From Tetrastigma voinierianum (taxonomy: Eukaryota > Streptophyta > Magnoliopsida > Vitales > Vitaceae): 64,000 bases of DNA. Below are positions 52,197 to 62,842 of this stretch, piece after piece. A program made the position numbers and the translations under genes. Under the pieces are notes generated by a model, which saw only the letters and a list, made by a program, of their open reading frames with translations, had not been told where the DNA came from and ran no database searches. Numbering within the stretch: position 1 is the stretch's first letter; every line of letters starts with the position of its first letter. Where the stretch lies: the NCBI GenBank assembly GCA_016808115.1, contig JAEQBH010007358.1, forward strand, positions 265,903 through 329,902. The letters are read 5' to 3'.

Positions 52197-52669
52197 CGAG
52201 GTTGTTGTTGAAGGTCGAGAAGGGATGACGGAGGGGTGCGCGAGCGAGGAATCGCCAAAGGTGGAGGAGGAGCACTGGGGCCAGCCAGGATGGATGTATC
52301 AGCAAAGAGAGAAGTCTTGGGACCGAGGCACGGAGATGGAATCTCAGGGTAGGAGAGGGAGTGTCCTTGACGCCCATGGCTGTCTGTGCGTGAAACTCAG
52401 GCTGCGGGAGAAGATCGGCGCGTGGCAGCGCATGGATGACTCTTTGTCGGCGAGGTTTCCTCCAACGGGTAGATCGGCATCGTGCACCCTCGGGATCCAG
52501 GGTCTCATTTGGAGAAAGAGCTTCTTGGAAAAGTTGAGTCGCAAAGTTGACGAGAAAAGTCATCGGCGTGGAGATCAGGCGATGGCGTTGTCAGGGTTTC
52601 GGAAGGAATAAAGTGACGAGAGGGAAGGAAACACGGTCCTTAGGAAAAAATTAAGAGTTTTCCCCTTTA
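52197..52669 (-). other. 5' leader of inner Copia element
   Basis: Between the primer-binding site and the plus-strand Copia. Two long overlapping frames occur, one per strand, but no gag motif is recognised. It is best read as the untranslated leader of element 1. Confidence 0.55.
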
Positions 52670-52681
52670 GCTCTGATACCA

Positions 52682-52834
52682 TGTGAAGAGAGAAAATGGA
52701 GAATCCCTAATTTATTATCTTCAAAAACTAACTATATTACATATTGGACTTATATATAGATATACATGCGCGTGGGACCCACAATACATAAATGAAATAA
52801 AAGGAAAAGAAAAATAACTGTACAATATGTAACA
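52682..52834 (-). repeat. 5' LTR of inner Copia element
   Basis: 153 bases, TGTGAAGAG...ATGTAACA on plus; outer neighbour is GCTAT, inner neighbour is the primer-binding site 52670-52681. Confidence 0.92.
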
Positions 52835-53199
52835 GCTATGATGAGACTATCAACTACACTCAATAGATAATCCATATGATTGCCTCTTAGCGATCTGCGG
52901 CGTATAGCCTCTTTCTTATGACGTCGCGTGTCGACTACAATCGACTCATGATCGGTTATAAGATCCCTTTGCTGATCCGGTCGAGGGAGTTAAACATGTG
53001 CTAGTCTGTCGGATCTTTCAATGTCGATCTCATTAAATCACGTACTAGGAATAATTTAGATACTAACATAATTGCACATAATAGAATTTTATTATCATGA
53101 TCATCATGATTTCCTTCATCTTTATGATATATATCATGGACTTCATTAATTCGATTAAAGATCTATATCAATTCAGCTTATGAATATTAAAATTAATGA

Positions 53200-56040
53200 A
53201 GAGATACTGTCTTATTAAATAATATGCAATACGTCTGATAAGTTTTAAGAGAATTGCCTTTAGACCTTCCACTAACAAGTTTGCCATGCTGAATCATGCG
53301 AAACTCATTGAGTAGAGGCCTAAATGAGTCAAACCATGCTTCCCGAGGAAACCAGCTTAAAAATATATAAGGAGCGATTGTACCTGTATACCAAACCAGA
53401 CTCTCACTGAGCAACAAAACCTAGTGGTTTCTCCATATATACCTCCTATGAGAGATCATGAAAGAAAGGCATTCTTGATGTCCAACTGATAAAGGGGCCA
53501 AGAGCACATAACGGCCATAGAAAGAAGATGGCAAATTGAAGGAATCTTGGCGATGGGAAAAAAAGGTATCATAATAATCACAACTATATATTTGAGTATA
53601 CCCTTTGTAATAAGCGAGGCTTTAAGGCGGTCCACTATACGGACCGGCTTTAATCGTTTTAAAGCTCAGCGACGACTGACATGAGGACTTGAAAATTGAG
53701 TGATATAGATCCCATGTGCCATTAGAACATTTCTTCAACCATTTGCCTATCTCGACCACGATGAGAGTCTCATTGATGGTTTTAAGAATGAAACATAAAA
53801 GTGATATGGAAACAAAAGCAAAGTATGGTGGAAAAAAGAAATTATTTCGAGGAAAATTATAGATAGGATGAGAGTTACAAAGCAGTATCTTTCCATGGGG
53901 CGATAGTTTAGATTATCGATAGAGGGCAAGACCGGCGCCATGGAGGAAGACGGCATATGAGATGAATCAGTCAATGGCTCGGTGTTAATACGTGGACGGC
54001 AAGTAAAAACCTGAAGTGGTCAAGGTTAGGCATCTTGAGATGGAGAAGGTTGATCAAGAGATGGTAAGATAGGGTAAGAATCAAGAATTCAAAAACATGA
54101 GGCACTACAACGGAGAAGGAAGAATCCTCAAAGAATGTGACATCAATAGAGATGGAAAATCTAGGTTGTGTTGAAATTAGCATCTATAACCTCTACGAGT
54201 CGAAGTAGCGAAGACACACTTCATGGCTTTGGCCGAGAGTTTGTATTGTCTCGGAGTAAAAATATGAACAAAACAAACACAACCAAAGATGCGAGAGGTA
54301 AGGCAAAAGAGAGGTTGAATAGGAAAAAGAATAGAATGAGGAATCTAATCATATAAAACGGAGGATGGCATACGATCAATCAAATAACAAGTGGCTAAGA
54401 TAGCACCCTCGCAAAAACATTGAGGAACTTTATGATGGAGAAAGAAGTCCTGGCCGGTCTCAAACTAAATCACCAGTTCTTACATTTAACCTCAATTTTA
54501 TTAAGGAGTGTAAACCTGAGAGGACCTAATGAAAAAGTCCAGCAGAGGACATAAAGTCTGAAAATGGAACGGAAAGATTCCTTAGCATTATCACTTTTAG
54601 CAAGGATATGAATTAAAGTATTAAATTGAATTAGAATTTCAGCATGGAACTGAAAATAGAAAACCAACTGACTCATAGTTTTCATTAAAGCAGCTAAGTA
54701 GCCAGGAATAACCATCTATAAGCGTAACGAGAAATCATGAAATCCTAAGGTAGATTTAGACCGAAAAGGACCCCAAGAGTCAATATGGACAAGCTCAAAA
54801 GATGAATTTGTCCGATGATCTAAAAGCTTTGGGAACGGGACACAAGTGACGATAAACTAGAAAAATGGGGAACCAACTTGCAAAACTTGGAAAGGCTTGG
54901 ATGACCCTAGAAGACTGTGGTTGAGAGAGGAGCTGTCTGATCTGAGTGCAATGGAGTGGAACATGAAGCGGTGAGATGAAAGAGGCTTTGAGGCTCATGT
55001 CCTATGTCCATCGTCCTCCCCGTACTCCGGTCTTGCAAGGTAACTGAATTATTAGAAAATGTAACCAAACATTTAGTCCTGTAATTAACACTACTTGAGA
55101 AATAAGATTCTGAGGAGAATCGAGACATAAGGGCGAAGTAAGAGCGGAAGGGAGAGAACAATGTGATGCCTTTAGCTATAGTTTATGATCCATTAGCTAA
55201 CGTAGCATGGAGTAAAGGAGAAGTAAAGGTAAGAAAGGAAAAAAAAAGTCATATTCTTAGGAGATGATTAGATGCTCGGAATCGGGGAGTCGGGGTCGAG
55301 ATCGATGTGAAAGGCAGCGGAGATGTTATCGGTCTTGGGAAACAAAGCGCCCAATGGGTGCAAATTTGGTTGACTTGAGTGAGGTGGAAGTCTTTCGCCG
55401 TGCTCGTTGAGGCGTAGAATAGTCTAACCCACGGGATGTGGATGAGCGCCTTGGGTAATATGAGATTCGGACATGATTGAAGAAAAGAATAGACAACTGG
55501 CAGCCACGAGTATGTAATAGTCGAAGAATCACGGCAAGGAGGGGCGAATATAGGGAAAATATGTCGGAGAAGGATAAACCAAAATCATGAAAACAAGTAC
55601 AAAGGTGATAAAAAATGATGAGTTGCTGGTAGTTCTCAGAATCCTCAAAAGAAAGTGTCATCAGAGCCAACAAGGTTAAAAGACCCTTTTGCAAGTGTCA
55701 AGCTAGAAACAAAGTCAATAAGAGGTTGTACATCCAGCGATTGGCGGCATAGGTGAAAGTGGGAGAAGCTTTGGTAGTAAAGTGAACCATGCGCTGCTCT
55801 TGTGCTAGGGACGGTGGTGAAGAAAAACAAGCATGGATGCGTTGTTCTTTGGAGCTTCTTTCCGATTATTAATAGAGCGAGTTACGGCGACCACTGGTGA
55901 GGTGGTCGTCATTTGTATGGAGATCACAAAGTTCGCGGGCGGGGATTGAGCATCGTGAGGGCTATCCCGAAGGATTCGCGAGGTTATGTGTAGGAATGAG
56001 ACACGGCCACTAAATGGGTTAAAGTGCTTCTGCAATTATG
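53200..56040 (-). pseudogene. Copia gag-pol, 5' part of outer element
   Basis: Broken minus-strand polyprotein. The gag part covers about 55330-56035. An integrase trace near 54380-54500 corresponds to the AERKN(R/T) region. The reverse transcriptase begins about 53.75 kb, with CLVWYTG, SPREAWFDSF and EFRMIQHG readable around 53250-53400. Joined across the insertion site to 33942, the frame stays open over the junction, supporting one original element. Confidence 0.7.
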
Positions 56041-56082
56041 TATACCACTAATCTTCACAATCTCTTTATGGCTCTAATACCA

Positions 56083-56218
56083 TGTGAAGAGAGAGGGATT
56101 CTACGCATTTCATTGAATTACAATACAATGTCTATACACATATTTATACATGAGAAGAGAATAGAAAAGGAAACATAATAAAAATGAAAAAGTAAAGAAT
56201 AACAAAGAATATTCTACA
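56083..56218 (-). repeat. 5' LTR of outer Copia element
   Basis: Minus-strand LTR, with inner edge TGTGAAGAG next to the primer-binding site at 56071-56082. Partner of 32803-32934. Confidence 0.72.
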
Positions 56219-58103
56219 AATAATCTATGTTTTCGTGATATGGAAGCGATGGCACATTGAAAGAAGGTGCCAACATCCTTTCATAAAATTCACTTTCCTT
56301 AGATAGGATCTGCCAAAATAAGCACATTATGCACCCAGACTAGTAATTTCGAAGGATAGATACCACGAATCTTAGAACTCTATACCCATAGTTCGAACAG
56401 TTCAAAATGAAGCAATATCATATACCACACAAGTATTATCTCTCTTAAGGGCACCTTATGGAGCTCACTGGTATTTTTATGTCTAGTCTACTTTTGGCCT
56501 AAATTGAATAAAGAATCATATTTGAAGGATCCATAAAGGACTTCTGTAAACTGAAATGGGAAAAAAAGGTATTTGGTCACATTAAGGATAGTTTATCAGC
56601 CTAGGAAGACGATGGTTATGATATTAGGGATATTTCATTGACACGAACCTGACTAGTGAGGAAAGGAGCATTTTTTTGGGGGGGTTTGCATTTGGAATGG
56701 AGCTAAGGCCAGGTAAGATGGTTGTAGAGGAAACTCACTGAAAATCGTGATGACATAGAGGCCAATTTGTTGTAGCATATGGAGATTCTGAAGGGGCAGA
56801 TCATTTTAGTTCGGACAAGGACAGCGGAAATGGAAATTCTACATTTATCAGGAATTTCTACAAGCACTTGGAATAATGGATCTTCTGGATCAGGGACAGG
56901 AACCTGGGTTGGAGGACAGGTTGACTTGGAACCTACCAAGGGATGATTTTGAAGTTAAGTCCTTCCAAGCCTCAAGTAAGGGGAGAAGCATTTTCTTTGG
57001 TAACTGAATTTGAAGTTGGAGTCGCCCCAGAAGCCTTAAATAGAGAGGAAGCATCTCTTTTGTAGAAATTCTCTTTCTTGAGGAGTTTATTGGAGAGAAG
57101 ACGTGTCGTTGACATGTTGATGGAAAGGGGTGTGGGCATAGCCAGACTCATGATTCTTGTGTGAAAGGGAGGTTTGACTTCATTACTCAAATGCTTGGAG
57201 TCTATGGCTTCTGTTATTTTATCTATTAGGTGGCTTGTAATGCCTCAATGCTTAAGGAAGTTCTAATGAACTGGCAGGACAAGTTTATCAAAATATGGAA
57301 AAATATGAAGTAGGTTCTGCATTTAGGTAAGTTTTAAGATGGAGAAATAAGTGTGGGGTGAGAGGAAGGGCCTACCAATTTAATATTGACCAGTAAATTT
57401 CTTTTAATCTCCATTTTCTAGGAAGAAAATTCCTTAAAGAGGATAATTTGGTTTTTCCTAAGTTTTGTAGATCTTGTTATCCCACAGTTGTTTGATCTAG
57501 TTATCATATTGCTCTTGTTTGGCTTTCTATTTTGATCGCTCTTTATATTTTGGGGCTTTCCATCCTTCGGCGGAATTTGAAATTGATATCAATGGTGTTT
57601 GTCTTTATCAAACCAATAGCAATAATAATAATATGGTTTTATGGTTCCACAGAGTATCTTGCCAAGGCTTTGAACTTCAGTGTTCATTTCCATTATTCTG
57701 TCAGTTGGGTGAGTGTGTGTATGTGCATATGTGTGTGCACATGCGCAGAAGAGAAGAGAGAGGGAGAGAGACAGGGTGAGGAGAGAGTTTTCACCATTCA
57801 GAGCCTAAAAATTCTCACTGATTTAGATTGTTTGGCAGAAATGAAAAGTAGGATGCACTTCCTTCCATTCCTGTATTTCACTTCTCACCCAAAGCAATCA
57901 CCAATTTAAGTTGTCAAAGGTATGACTAAGTGATTTTTGAGCAGCAAACACGGATATTAAGGTGTAAATATGACAAAAATACCGAGAGAGAAGATGGTGA
58001 AAAGCAGGAAACCTACACAACTATCATACTGTTCATGCTAAGAAATTTTTCAGTGAATCAAAAGCAGCACCAAGGTAGAGTAGTGTCAAAGCTTATCATG
58101 AAC
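56219..58103. other. SEC8 intron sequence 5' of the nest, no clear gene
   Basis: Several short overlapping open frames occur (56703-57190 minus, 57519-57909 plus), but none carries a recognised domain. The 57710-57780 part is a TG/GA-rich simple stretch. Confidence 0.45.
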
Positions 58104-58155
58104 TTGCAAGTTATGAATACTTCTTTGGCAGCATTGAGGCAAATGTATCTGTAGA
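58104..58155 (-). pseudogene. SEC8: SEC8 exon (STDTFASMLPKKYS)
   Basis: Short exon after CTGCAG, encoding STDTFASMLPKKYS then a TAA where the family has Gln. GT donor after 58104. This is the last exon before the transposon nest. Confidence 0.82.
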
Positions 58156-58268
58156 CTGCAGATCACATAATATTAAAACAAGTCAAATTAAAAATAAAAA
58201 TAAAAATAAAAAATATGACCTATACAGAGGTAATCTAATAAATGATAAATAGCATTTATCTCTTAAAC

Positions 58269-58403
58269 CTGAATAACAGGACGATATATAGATGCTGCAA
58301 GATATATGCCTTGCTCAGGTAAGACAGCTGCAGAACCATAGTAGCTTATTCTTGTAATACATTAGGACCCTCTGGTCCATCCTTGTCGGATAAAGATCAA
58401 CTC
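58269..58403 (-). pseudogene. SEC8: SEC8 exon (GVDL...GSAAVLPEQGIYLAASIYRPVIQ)
   Basis: 135 bases between ATTCAG and GTTTAAG. Encodes GVDL, then shifted sequence, then GPNVLQE, then YGSAAVLPEQGIYLAAS and IYRPVIQ. Two frame breaks. Confidence 0.9.
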
Positions 58404-58563
58404 CTGAATAACAGATTATACAGACCATACATAGAAGTTGACAACCATGAGTAGAAATTGTATGTATATTATGAAAAAAAAATAGGAATAGCCTTCCGGA
58501 AACAACAGTATTTTATCTTCTCAGAATTGGAGCGCCCTTCATTCTTGACAGCATGAGTACAAG

Positions 58564-58565
<2 letters not shown>

Positions 58566-58643
<78 letters not shown>
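58566..58643. repeat. Compound (AC)n(AT)n microsatellite
   Basis: About 24 AC units followed by about 14 TA units, adjoining the left end of the DNA element at 58644. Confidence 0.97.
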
Positions 58644-58645
<2 letters not shown>

Positions 58646-59852
58646 CTGATGTTTTTAAAGCGGCTTGAAAGCATAGAGCGTTTTCATGTTTGTAAGACGA
58701 GATGTAAGCCTCTAAGCGTTGATGCATAAGCTTTTTGTGATCACATATATAATTTAATAAATATTTGATAATATATTTAAAATAAAATAGCATAACACTA
58801 CTTTTATATAATAAAATAACTTATATTTTTATAAAAATATAATGTATAATTAATTTTAAAATTATTATTCTTATTTACAAAATAATTTATTATTATATTT
58901 TAAAAATTGTTTCTAAAAACAGATTACCAAAAATCTTAATTAATATTTTGAATACTAAAATATTAATTTTAAGTTTAAACTCCAAAAAATATTTATAATT
59001 CTCACAAAATTTTAATACTAAAATGTTTAAAATTAGAAAATCAGTTATCAAAAATCTTCATTTTATAAAGTACTAAAAAACATTTTTGAATTCTAAAAAA
59101 TCTTAATTTTGGGAAGATAATACTAAAAATATTTCTATATTTTTAATCATTTTTATATTTATATTTATTGATTTTAAAATAAATCTAAAAAAGTAAAAGA
59201 TACTACTTTATTTTTAATATTTTAGTATTTATATTCTTGTTTAAAAAAAATAAATTAGAAAGATTTTTGAGAATATCATTTATAATTTTTTTATTTGATA
59301 AACGTTCCTTTTATTTTTTTCTAACATAACAATTTTCTATGTATTCCTACCTTTTTACAAATTAATACAAAAATTACTATAATGGAGAAGGAGGGAGAAG
59401 GCTCCACTTATATAATTTCAACAAGTACATCGGCGATAGGAAATAAGGTCGACGAAGAAAGGGGAGAGATTTTTACTGTCTTTGGCGAGATAGAGAAGAA
59501 GGAGAGCAGTGAGATGCCGACTCCAAAGAAATAACGATGGAAGCAAGGTAGATTTCTTTGTTTATTTAAACAGGTTAGAGTTGATTTGAAGAAATTTGAG
59601 TTTTGTTTTATTTCAAATGAGTTTAAGGGTTTGATTTGAAGAAGGTAGGGTTTTTTCAGTTTGTTTCAAAAGAGTTAGAGTTTGGGCGCCTCGCATCTTC
59701 CGATGGGGTGTAAAGCGTCGCCTTTTACCTATATAATGCCCTAGCGAAGGAAACTACGCCTTCCATGTCTTTGCATTTTTGGGACGCCTCGAGGAGGCTT
59801 AGGCGCCTCGCCTTGGCGTGCCTAAACGCCCAAAACACTGTATGCTTCACTA
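58644..59852. mobile_element. Non-autonomous DNA transposon in SEC8 intron
   Basis: A 1.2-kb AT-rich core bounded by GATGTTTTTAAAGCGGCTTG-like sequence on the left and, on the right, the inverted AAAACACTG preceded by GCGCCTCG/GGCG-rich subterminal repeats (59695-59840: GGCGCCTCGC, GACGCCTCGAGG, AGGCGCCTCGCCTTGGCG). Such ends are typical of plant hAT- or Mutator-derived non-autonomous repeats. A clear target duplication was not found. Confidence 0.5.
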
Positions 59853-60046
59853 GCCAATCACCTTGTTTAGCCACAGCTCGTAAAGAGGATTTTTGAGTAT
59901 TCATTCTATCTTAGCTCTGAATTAGGTACAGGATCATGGTATATCTGAATTCAAGGATCATAAAGTGAAAATTCTCATTGAAATAATAAGACTTTGCATC
60001 ATCTAGTAAAGTAACATCTAACATAAAAAGCAAAATAATATAATTA

Positions 60047-60120
60047 GCATGTAGTTGGGAACTGATATAGTGGCATCTGACGAAAGAAAGCAAAGGTAAA
60101 GACCATCTTCTGACCTATCC
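60047..60120 (-). pseudogene. SEC8: SEC8 exon (DRSEDGL...DATISVPN)
   Basis: Begins after TTATAG; encodes DRSEDGL, then a shifted middle, then DATISVPN. No GT donor remains at the expected 3' border, so the end is approximate. Confidence 0.78.
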
Positions 60121-61844
60121 CTATAAATATTAGCATCAGGGGAAATGATTATGCAGTTCATTTATAGAAAATGGAAAGAATATCAGAAACAGATGGAAAC
60201 ATGTGTTTGCAGGATATACATAGCCAAATCAACCATACAATAATTTTGAGTGGAGTATAAAATAGGAAATTTGTAACTTTATCTAGAAAAAAGCATCTTA
60301 TGTGAAATGTACTGGCCCCACAAAAGACAACTGGTTTTGAAGAGGCAAAGTTTCTTGGCACTAAGTCACTCCACTGAAATTGTACAATTATCACATTTTA
60401 TGCAATGAAACATAATAAAAAATGTGGAAGTAGGGATTTTCTTCAATGAAGAACATTTGCAGTAGAAAGTTTGTGAGTTTCCTATCACCAAAATGGAAGG
60501 TAAAAGAAAAGTTGAGTCAAGTGAATATCTCAATAAAGAATAATACGGCTTCTTTGTGCATGCTAGTTAAAAATAACAAGTTTCTAACAGAAGTGCCTCA
60601 TGCATGTGCACCAGTACTCTTCAGACATCAGAAGCAGGTTCAAAGCAGGCAGCTACACAAGTTATTAAGATTAAATTTGTAGCCTAAAGTCTTTTCATTA
60701 AAAATCTAGAAAAAATAAATGATTGACCTACTAGTAGGTGTAGCGAGAGAAAAGATATCCCATTTCTACGCAATGATAATAAGGCCTATGTCGGTAGAGA
60801 TAGATCCCTAAAAAAGAGAAGGCAAACTGAATGCGAGCAGCTATACAAGTTAGTAGGTAAATTCCAACATCTATAATCTTTTATCTTTAAGTTACATGAG
60901 TTAGTCATACAATTAAACTGGAAAATGAGAAAGCAATCAGCGGAGAGTCAAGTAGTTGACCTCGTGGCTTTTGAGATGTAGTGCTTAGATAAATAAAAAC
61001 TCATGGCATTTTATACAGAAACATCAATTCATTGATAACAGGAATGAATTCAGTAAAGATGAGCAATGCTTCATGACAAGAAAGAGAGAATAGAATACAG
61101 TAAGTTGAAGCAATTTCTCAGCAGAAAAAGAAAGCATGCAGATAAGAAGCAAGGAGACATTAGAGCGTTGTTTTTTGCTTTTAAAAACATTGCTTTCCAG
61201 AATTTAGACTATTTGTTTTTATTTTGTAGCTTATTTCTGAATTTTTAAAATTTTCTTCTGAATAAAAAAAATATATTTAAAAGGAAGAAAGCATATTTTA
61301 AAATATTCATAAAAATATTTTAAAATCTTCCTAAAATATTCTAAAATCTTTAAAATCCACATAAAATATTCTAAAATCTTATTTTAGAATCAATAAATAT
61401 TCAATTATTAATTTTATATATTTTATTTTGTATTATAAAATAGATAAATATAATAATTATTTTTTAACAATGATAATAACAAATTTTCTCATAATAATTT
61501 TATCTTTTTTATTTCTTATTTTTTATTGATATATTAAGATGTTATGCATATATTATATAAATATTTTCCTTTATCGTAAAATAAGTTAAATAAATTGTTT
61601 TCTTGATATAGTAAGATGTTAATTTTAAGCATATAAAAAACAAACAACAATATAATAGAAATACAATATTAAAAAACAAACTTATACTAATGCTAATAGC
61701 CTTATTCAGCATTCTAGCTAAATAAAGTTATTCGGCATTCGATAAAAAAACAAACGCACATAAATCATAAACAAATTATCTAAAGATGAGCAGTCACACT
61801 GAGCTAACTATTCATACTACCCAGTTGGGTGATCCTAGGACCCA
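60121..61844. other. SEC8 intron, no gene seen
   Basis: AT-rich. Contains short TTCCTAAAATATTCTAAAATC-like repeats at about 61310-61380. No coding signature was seen. Confidence 0.5.
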
Positions 61845-62100
61845 GTTTTTTTTTTTTTTTGATGAATAAATAGAACAGATATATTAAGCAAAGAAGCAAG
61901 AAAGACACACAACAGTGTGGGGTGTGTATCAAATAGCTAAGCTGAAAAGAAAACTTTTACAAGCAATCCAAATTAGAGACCGAAAAATGTGAAGTGAGAA
62001 ATGACCAGCCCAGGCCCCAAGCAGAAACTGAAAACAAACTTGGAACAACAAAGTGAAATATGACTGAAGGAAGATCAGAAGGAACATTAAAATAAGAAAC
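61845..62100 (-). mobile_element. Possible retroposon 3' tail in SEC8 intron
   Basis: A run of about 16 T (61847-61860) followed by GATGAATAAATAGAACAG looks like the reversed poly(A) tail and 3' end of a LINE or SINE. No coding part is visible. Confidence 0.35.
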
Positions 62101-62112
62101 TAAATTACGTAC

Positions 62113-62223
62113 CTCTTTTCTGGAAGGAACCTTGCTTTTAAGTCTAGCTGTTTGGACAGTAGCATCTGCAGATGCAGCTTCCGGAGTTGCCATAAAATCT
62201 CATATGAGTTGTTGGCATTCACT
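62113..62223 (-). pseudogene. SEC8: SEC8 exon (SECQQLI...TPEAASADATVQTARL)
   Basis: 111 bases, 37 codons, in one frame apart from a TGA where the family has Cys. Encodes SECQQLI, TPEAASADATVQTARLKSK. Donor GTACGT after 62113. Confidence 0.88.
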
Positions 62224-62343
62224 CTTTATACAAAATTTAAAATATAACTGTCACAGAAAATTTGTCAACAAGTAAAGTTCACAATCAGTCACTAGATGAT
62301 CATCCAACCAAATCTACTCACAGACACTATACAGGAAGGCTAC

Positions 62344-62499
62344 ATAAACAGTCAAGAAAGATCAAATCTTTAGCCTCCAGTTACTTGAGATGCTTCAGAA
62401 TCATGGTTCCAGTTTACATCTCTACAGTCATTGACTTGGGTGTTTGCATCACCTTGGAGTGGCTTAATTCCAAAAGCTCTCCAACAACAACATGGTTCT
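62344..62499 (-). pseudogene. SEC8: SEC8 exon (NHVVVGELLE...NWNHDSEASQVTGG)
   Basis: Begins AG|AACCAT after CTTTAG; encodes NHVVVGELLE and, after frame breaks, VNWNHDSEASQVTGG. Its 3' border is about 62344 with a GT. Confidence 0.8.
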
Positions 62500-62584
62500 C
62501 TAAAGGATTTTATGGTTTGAAAATTAGGTTCTAGCATTATATGTAATGTTAGAGCGAAAGAAAGACAATTGCTGATCCTCTCAC

Positions 62585-62842
62585 CAAATATCCGAACAAC
62601 AATGTCAAAACTGAATCAAGAAGTTCTTTAGCAGCAGTCTGTACTGTCCCTGTTGGAGCCATCACAGGAGAAACTGGGCTAACTGCCAACAAGGTTCCGA
62701 CAACGAGATCCCATTCTGGCGCTTCTGTTTTGCGGCTGAGTAGCTTTCTAATTGTCCTTCAAATAGTAACAAACCACTAGTTGCAGTCTGGGCAGCCCGA
62801 CACATGCCAGATCTCACTTAGAATTAACAAATTCTGCATGAG
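62585..62842 (-). pseudogene. SEC8: SEC8 exon (HAEF...LLAVSPVSPVMAPTG...RIFE)
   Basis: Reads HAEFVNS, then after indels EGQLESYSAAKQKRQNGISL, then LLAVSPVSPVMAPTGTVQTA and AKELLDS. Acceptor AATTAG before 62842; donor after 62585 is GTGAGA. Splitting codon G|AG to the next exon agrees with the family's FEN. Confidence 0.85.

Larger units (their letters stand above)
35188..52839 (-). mobile_element. Inner short-LTR Copia element (element 1) with target duplication GCTAT
   Basis: Complete minus-strand Copia element at 35193-52834, flanked on both sides by GCTAT (35188-35192 and 52835-52839). LTRs are each 153 bases: 35193-35345 (3') and 52682-52834 (5'). The primer-binding site TGGTATCAGAGC (minus) is at 52670-52681 and the polypurine tract TTGAGGGGGAG (minus) at 35346-35356. 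Gag is split by a hAT-like insertion (38.76-46.65 kb), and the leader by a plus-strand Copia (47.38-52.20 kb). Pol is at 35.5-38.6 kb. The short LTRs suggest the Ale/Retrofit-type lineage (inference). The LTRs differ at roughly 20 positions by eye, so the insertion is old. Confidence 0.9.
33943..53195 (-). mobile_element. Solo-LTR-like insert (~1.6 kb) inside outer Copia, itself split by the inner Copia
   Basis: Between the two halves of the outer element's reverse transcriptase lie 33943-35192 and 52840-53195, together about 1606 bases without coding potential. On the minus strand the block reads like a long Copia (SIRE/Maximus-like) LTR: a TTAATATTCATAAGCTGAAT-like start near 53190 and a TATAAAAGGG box (on plus CCCTTTTATAGG near 34374). 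ATGAA flanks both ends (33938-33942 and 53196-53200), a possible 5-bp target duplication. The canonical TG...CA ends are not preserved, so the class is an inference. Confidence 0.5.
32803..56218 (-). mobile_element. Outer short-LTR Copia element (element 2), minus strand
   Basis: Outermost insertion in the SEC8 intron. Two related LTRs of about 132-136 bases bound it: 32803-32934 (3' LTR) and 56083-56218 (5' LTR). Both share TTCATTGAATTACA, TTATTCATGAGA/TTATACATGAGA and a GGAAACATAATAAAA phrase. A primer-binding site similar to initiator tRNA-Met (GCTCTAATACCA on plus, 56071-56082) sits next to the 5' LTR. Pol runs from 56.0 kb down to 53.2 kb and resumes at 33.94 to 33.0 kb, interrupted in the reverse transcriptase by the nest inside it. 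All frames are broken. No target duplication could be read. Its 3' LTR lies only 41 bases from a SEC8 exon. Confidence 0.75.
23717..62842 (-). pseudogene. SEC8: Exocyst complex component SEC8 (EXOC4) pseudogene, split by a 23-kb transposon nest
   Basis: SEC8 is one of eight subunits of the exocyst, which tethers secretory vesicles to the plasma membrane. Sixteen exons covering about the last 580 of ~1060 residues are recognised on the minus strand, in order, from KAHAEF-like sequence at 62842 to the SEC8 C-terminus (stop at 23717-23719). Most exon borders keep AG acceptors and GT donors and splice phases agree. Nearly every exon has an indel or stop. Examples are a 1-base shift before LLAIDFLAKE at about 31890, a stop in SECQQLI* at 62113-62223, and shifts in 29270-29465. 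Two introns have GC donors (after 31577 and 24064). The intron between 58104 and 32761 holds the Copia/hAT nest. N-terminal exons are not seen; they may lie beyond 64000 or be lost. The remnant is not functional as read; a sound copy elsewhere is expected (inference). Confidence 0.88.

Noticed and set aside
57519..57909. Two overlapping plus-strand frames (86 and 125 codons)
   Set aside because: No domain, includes a simple TG/GA-rich stretch, lies in a SEC8 intron.
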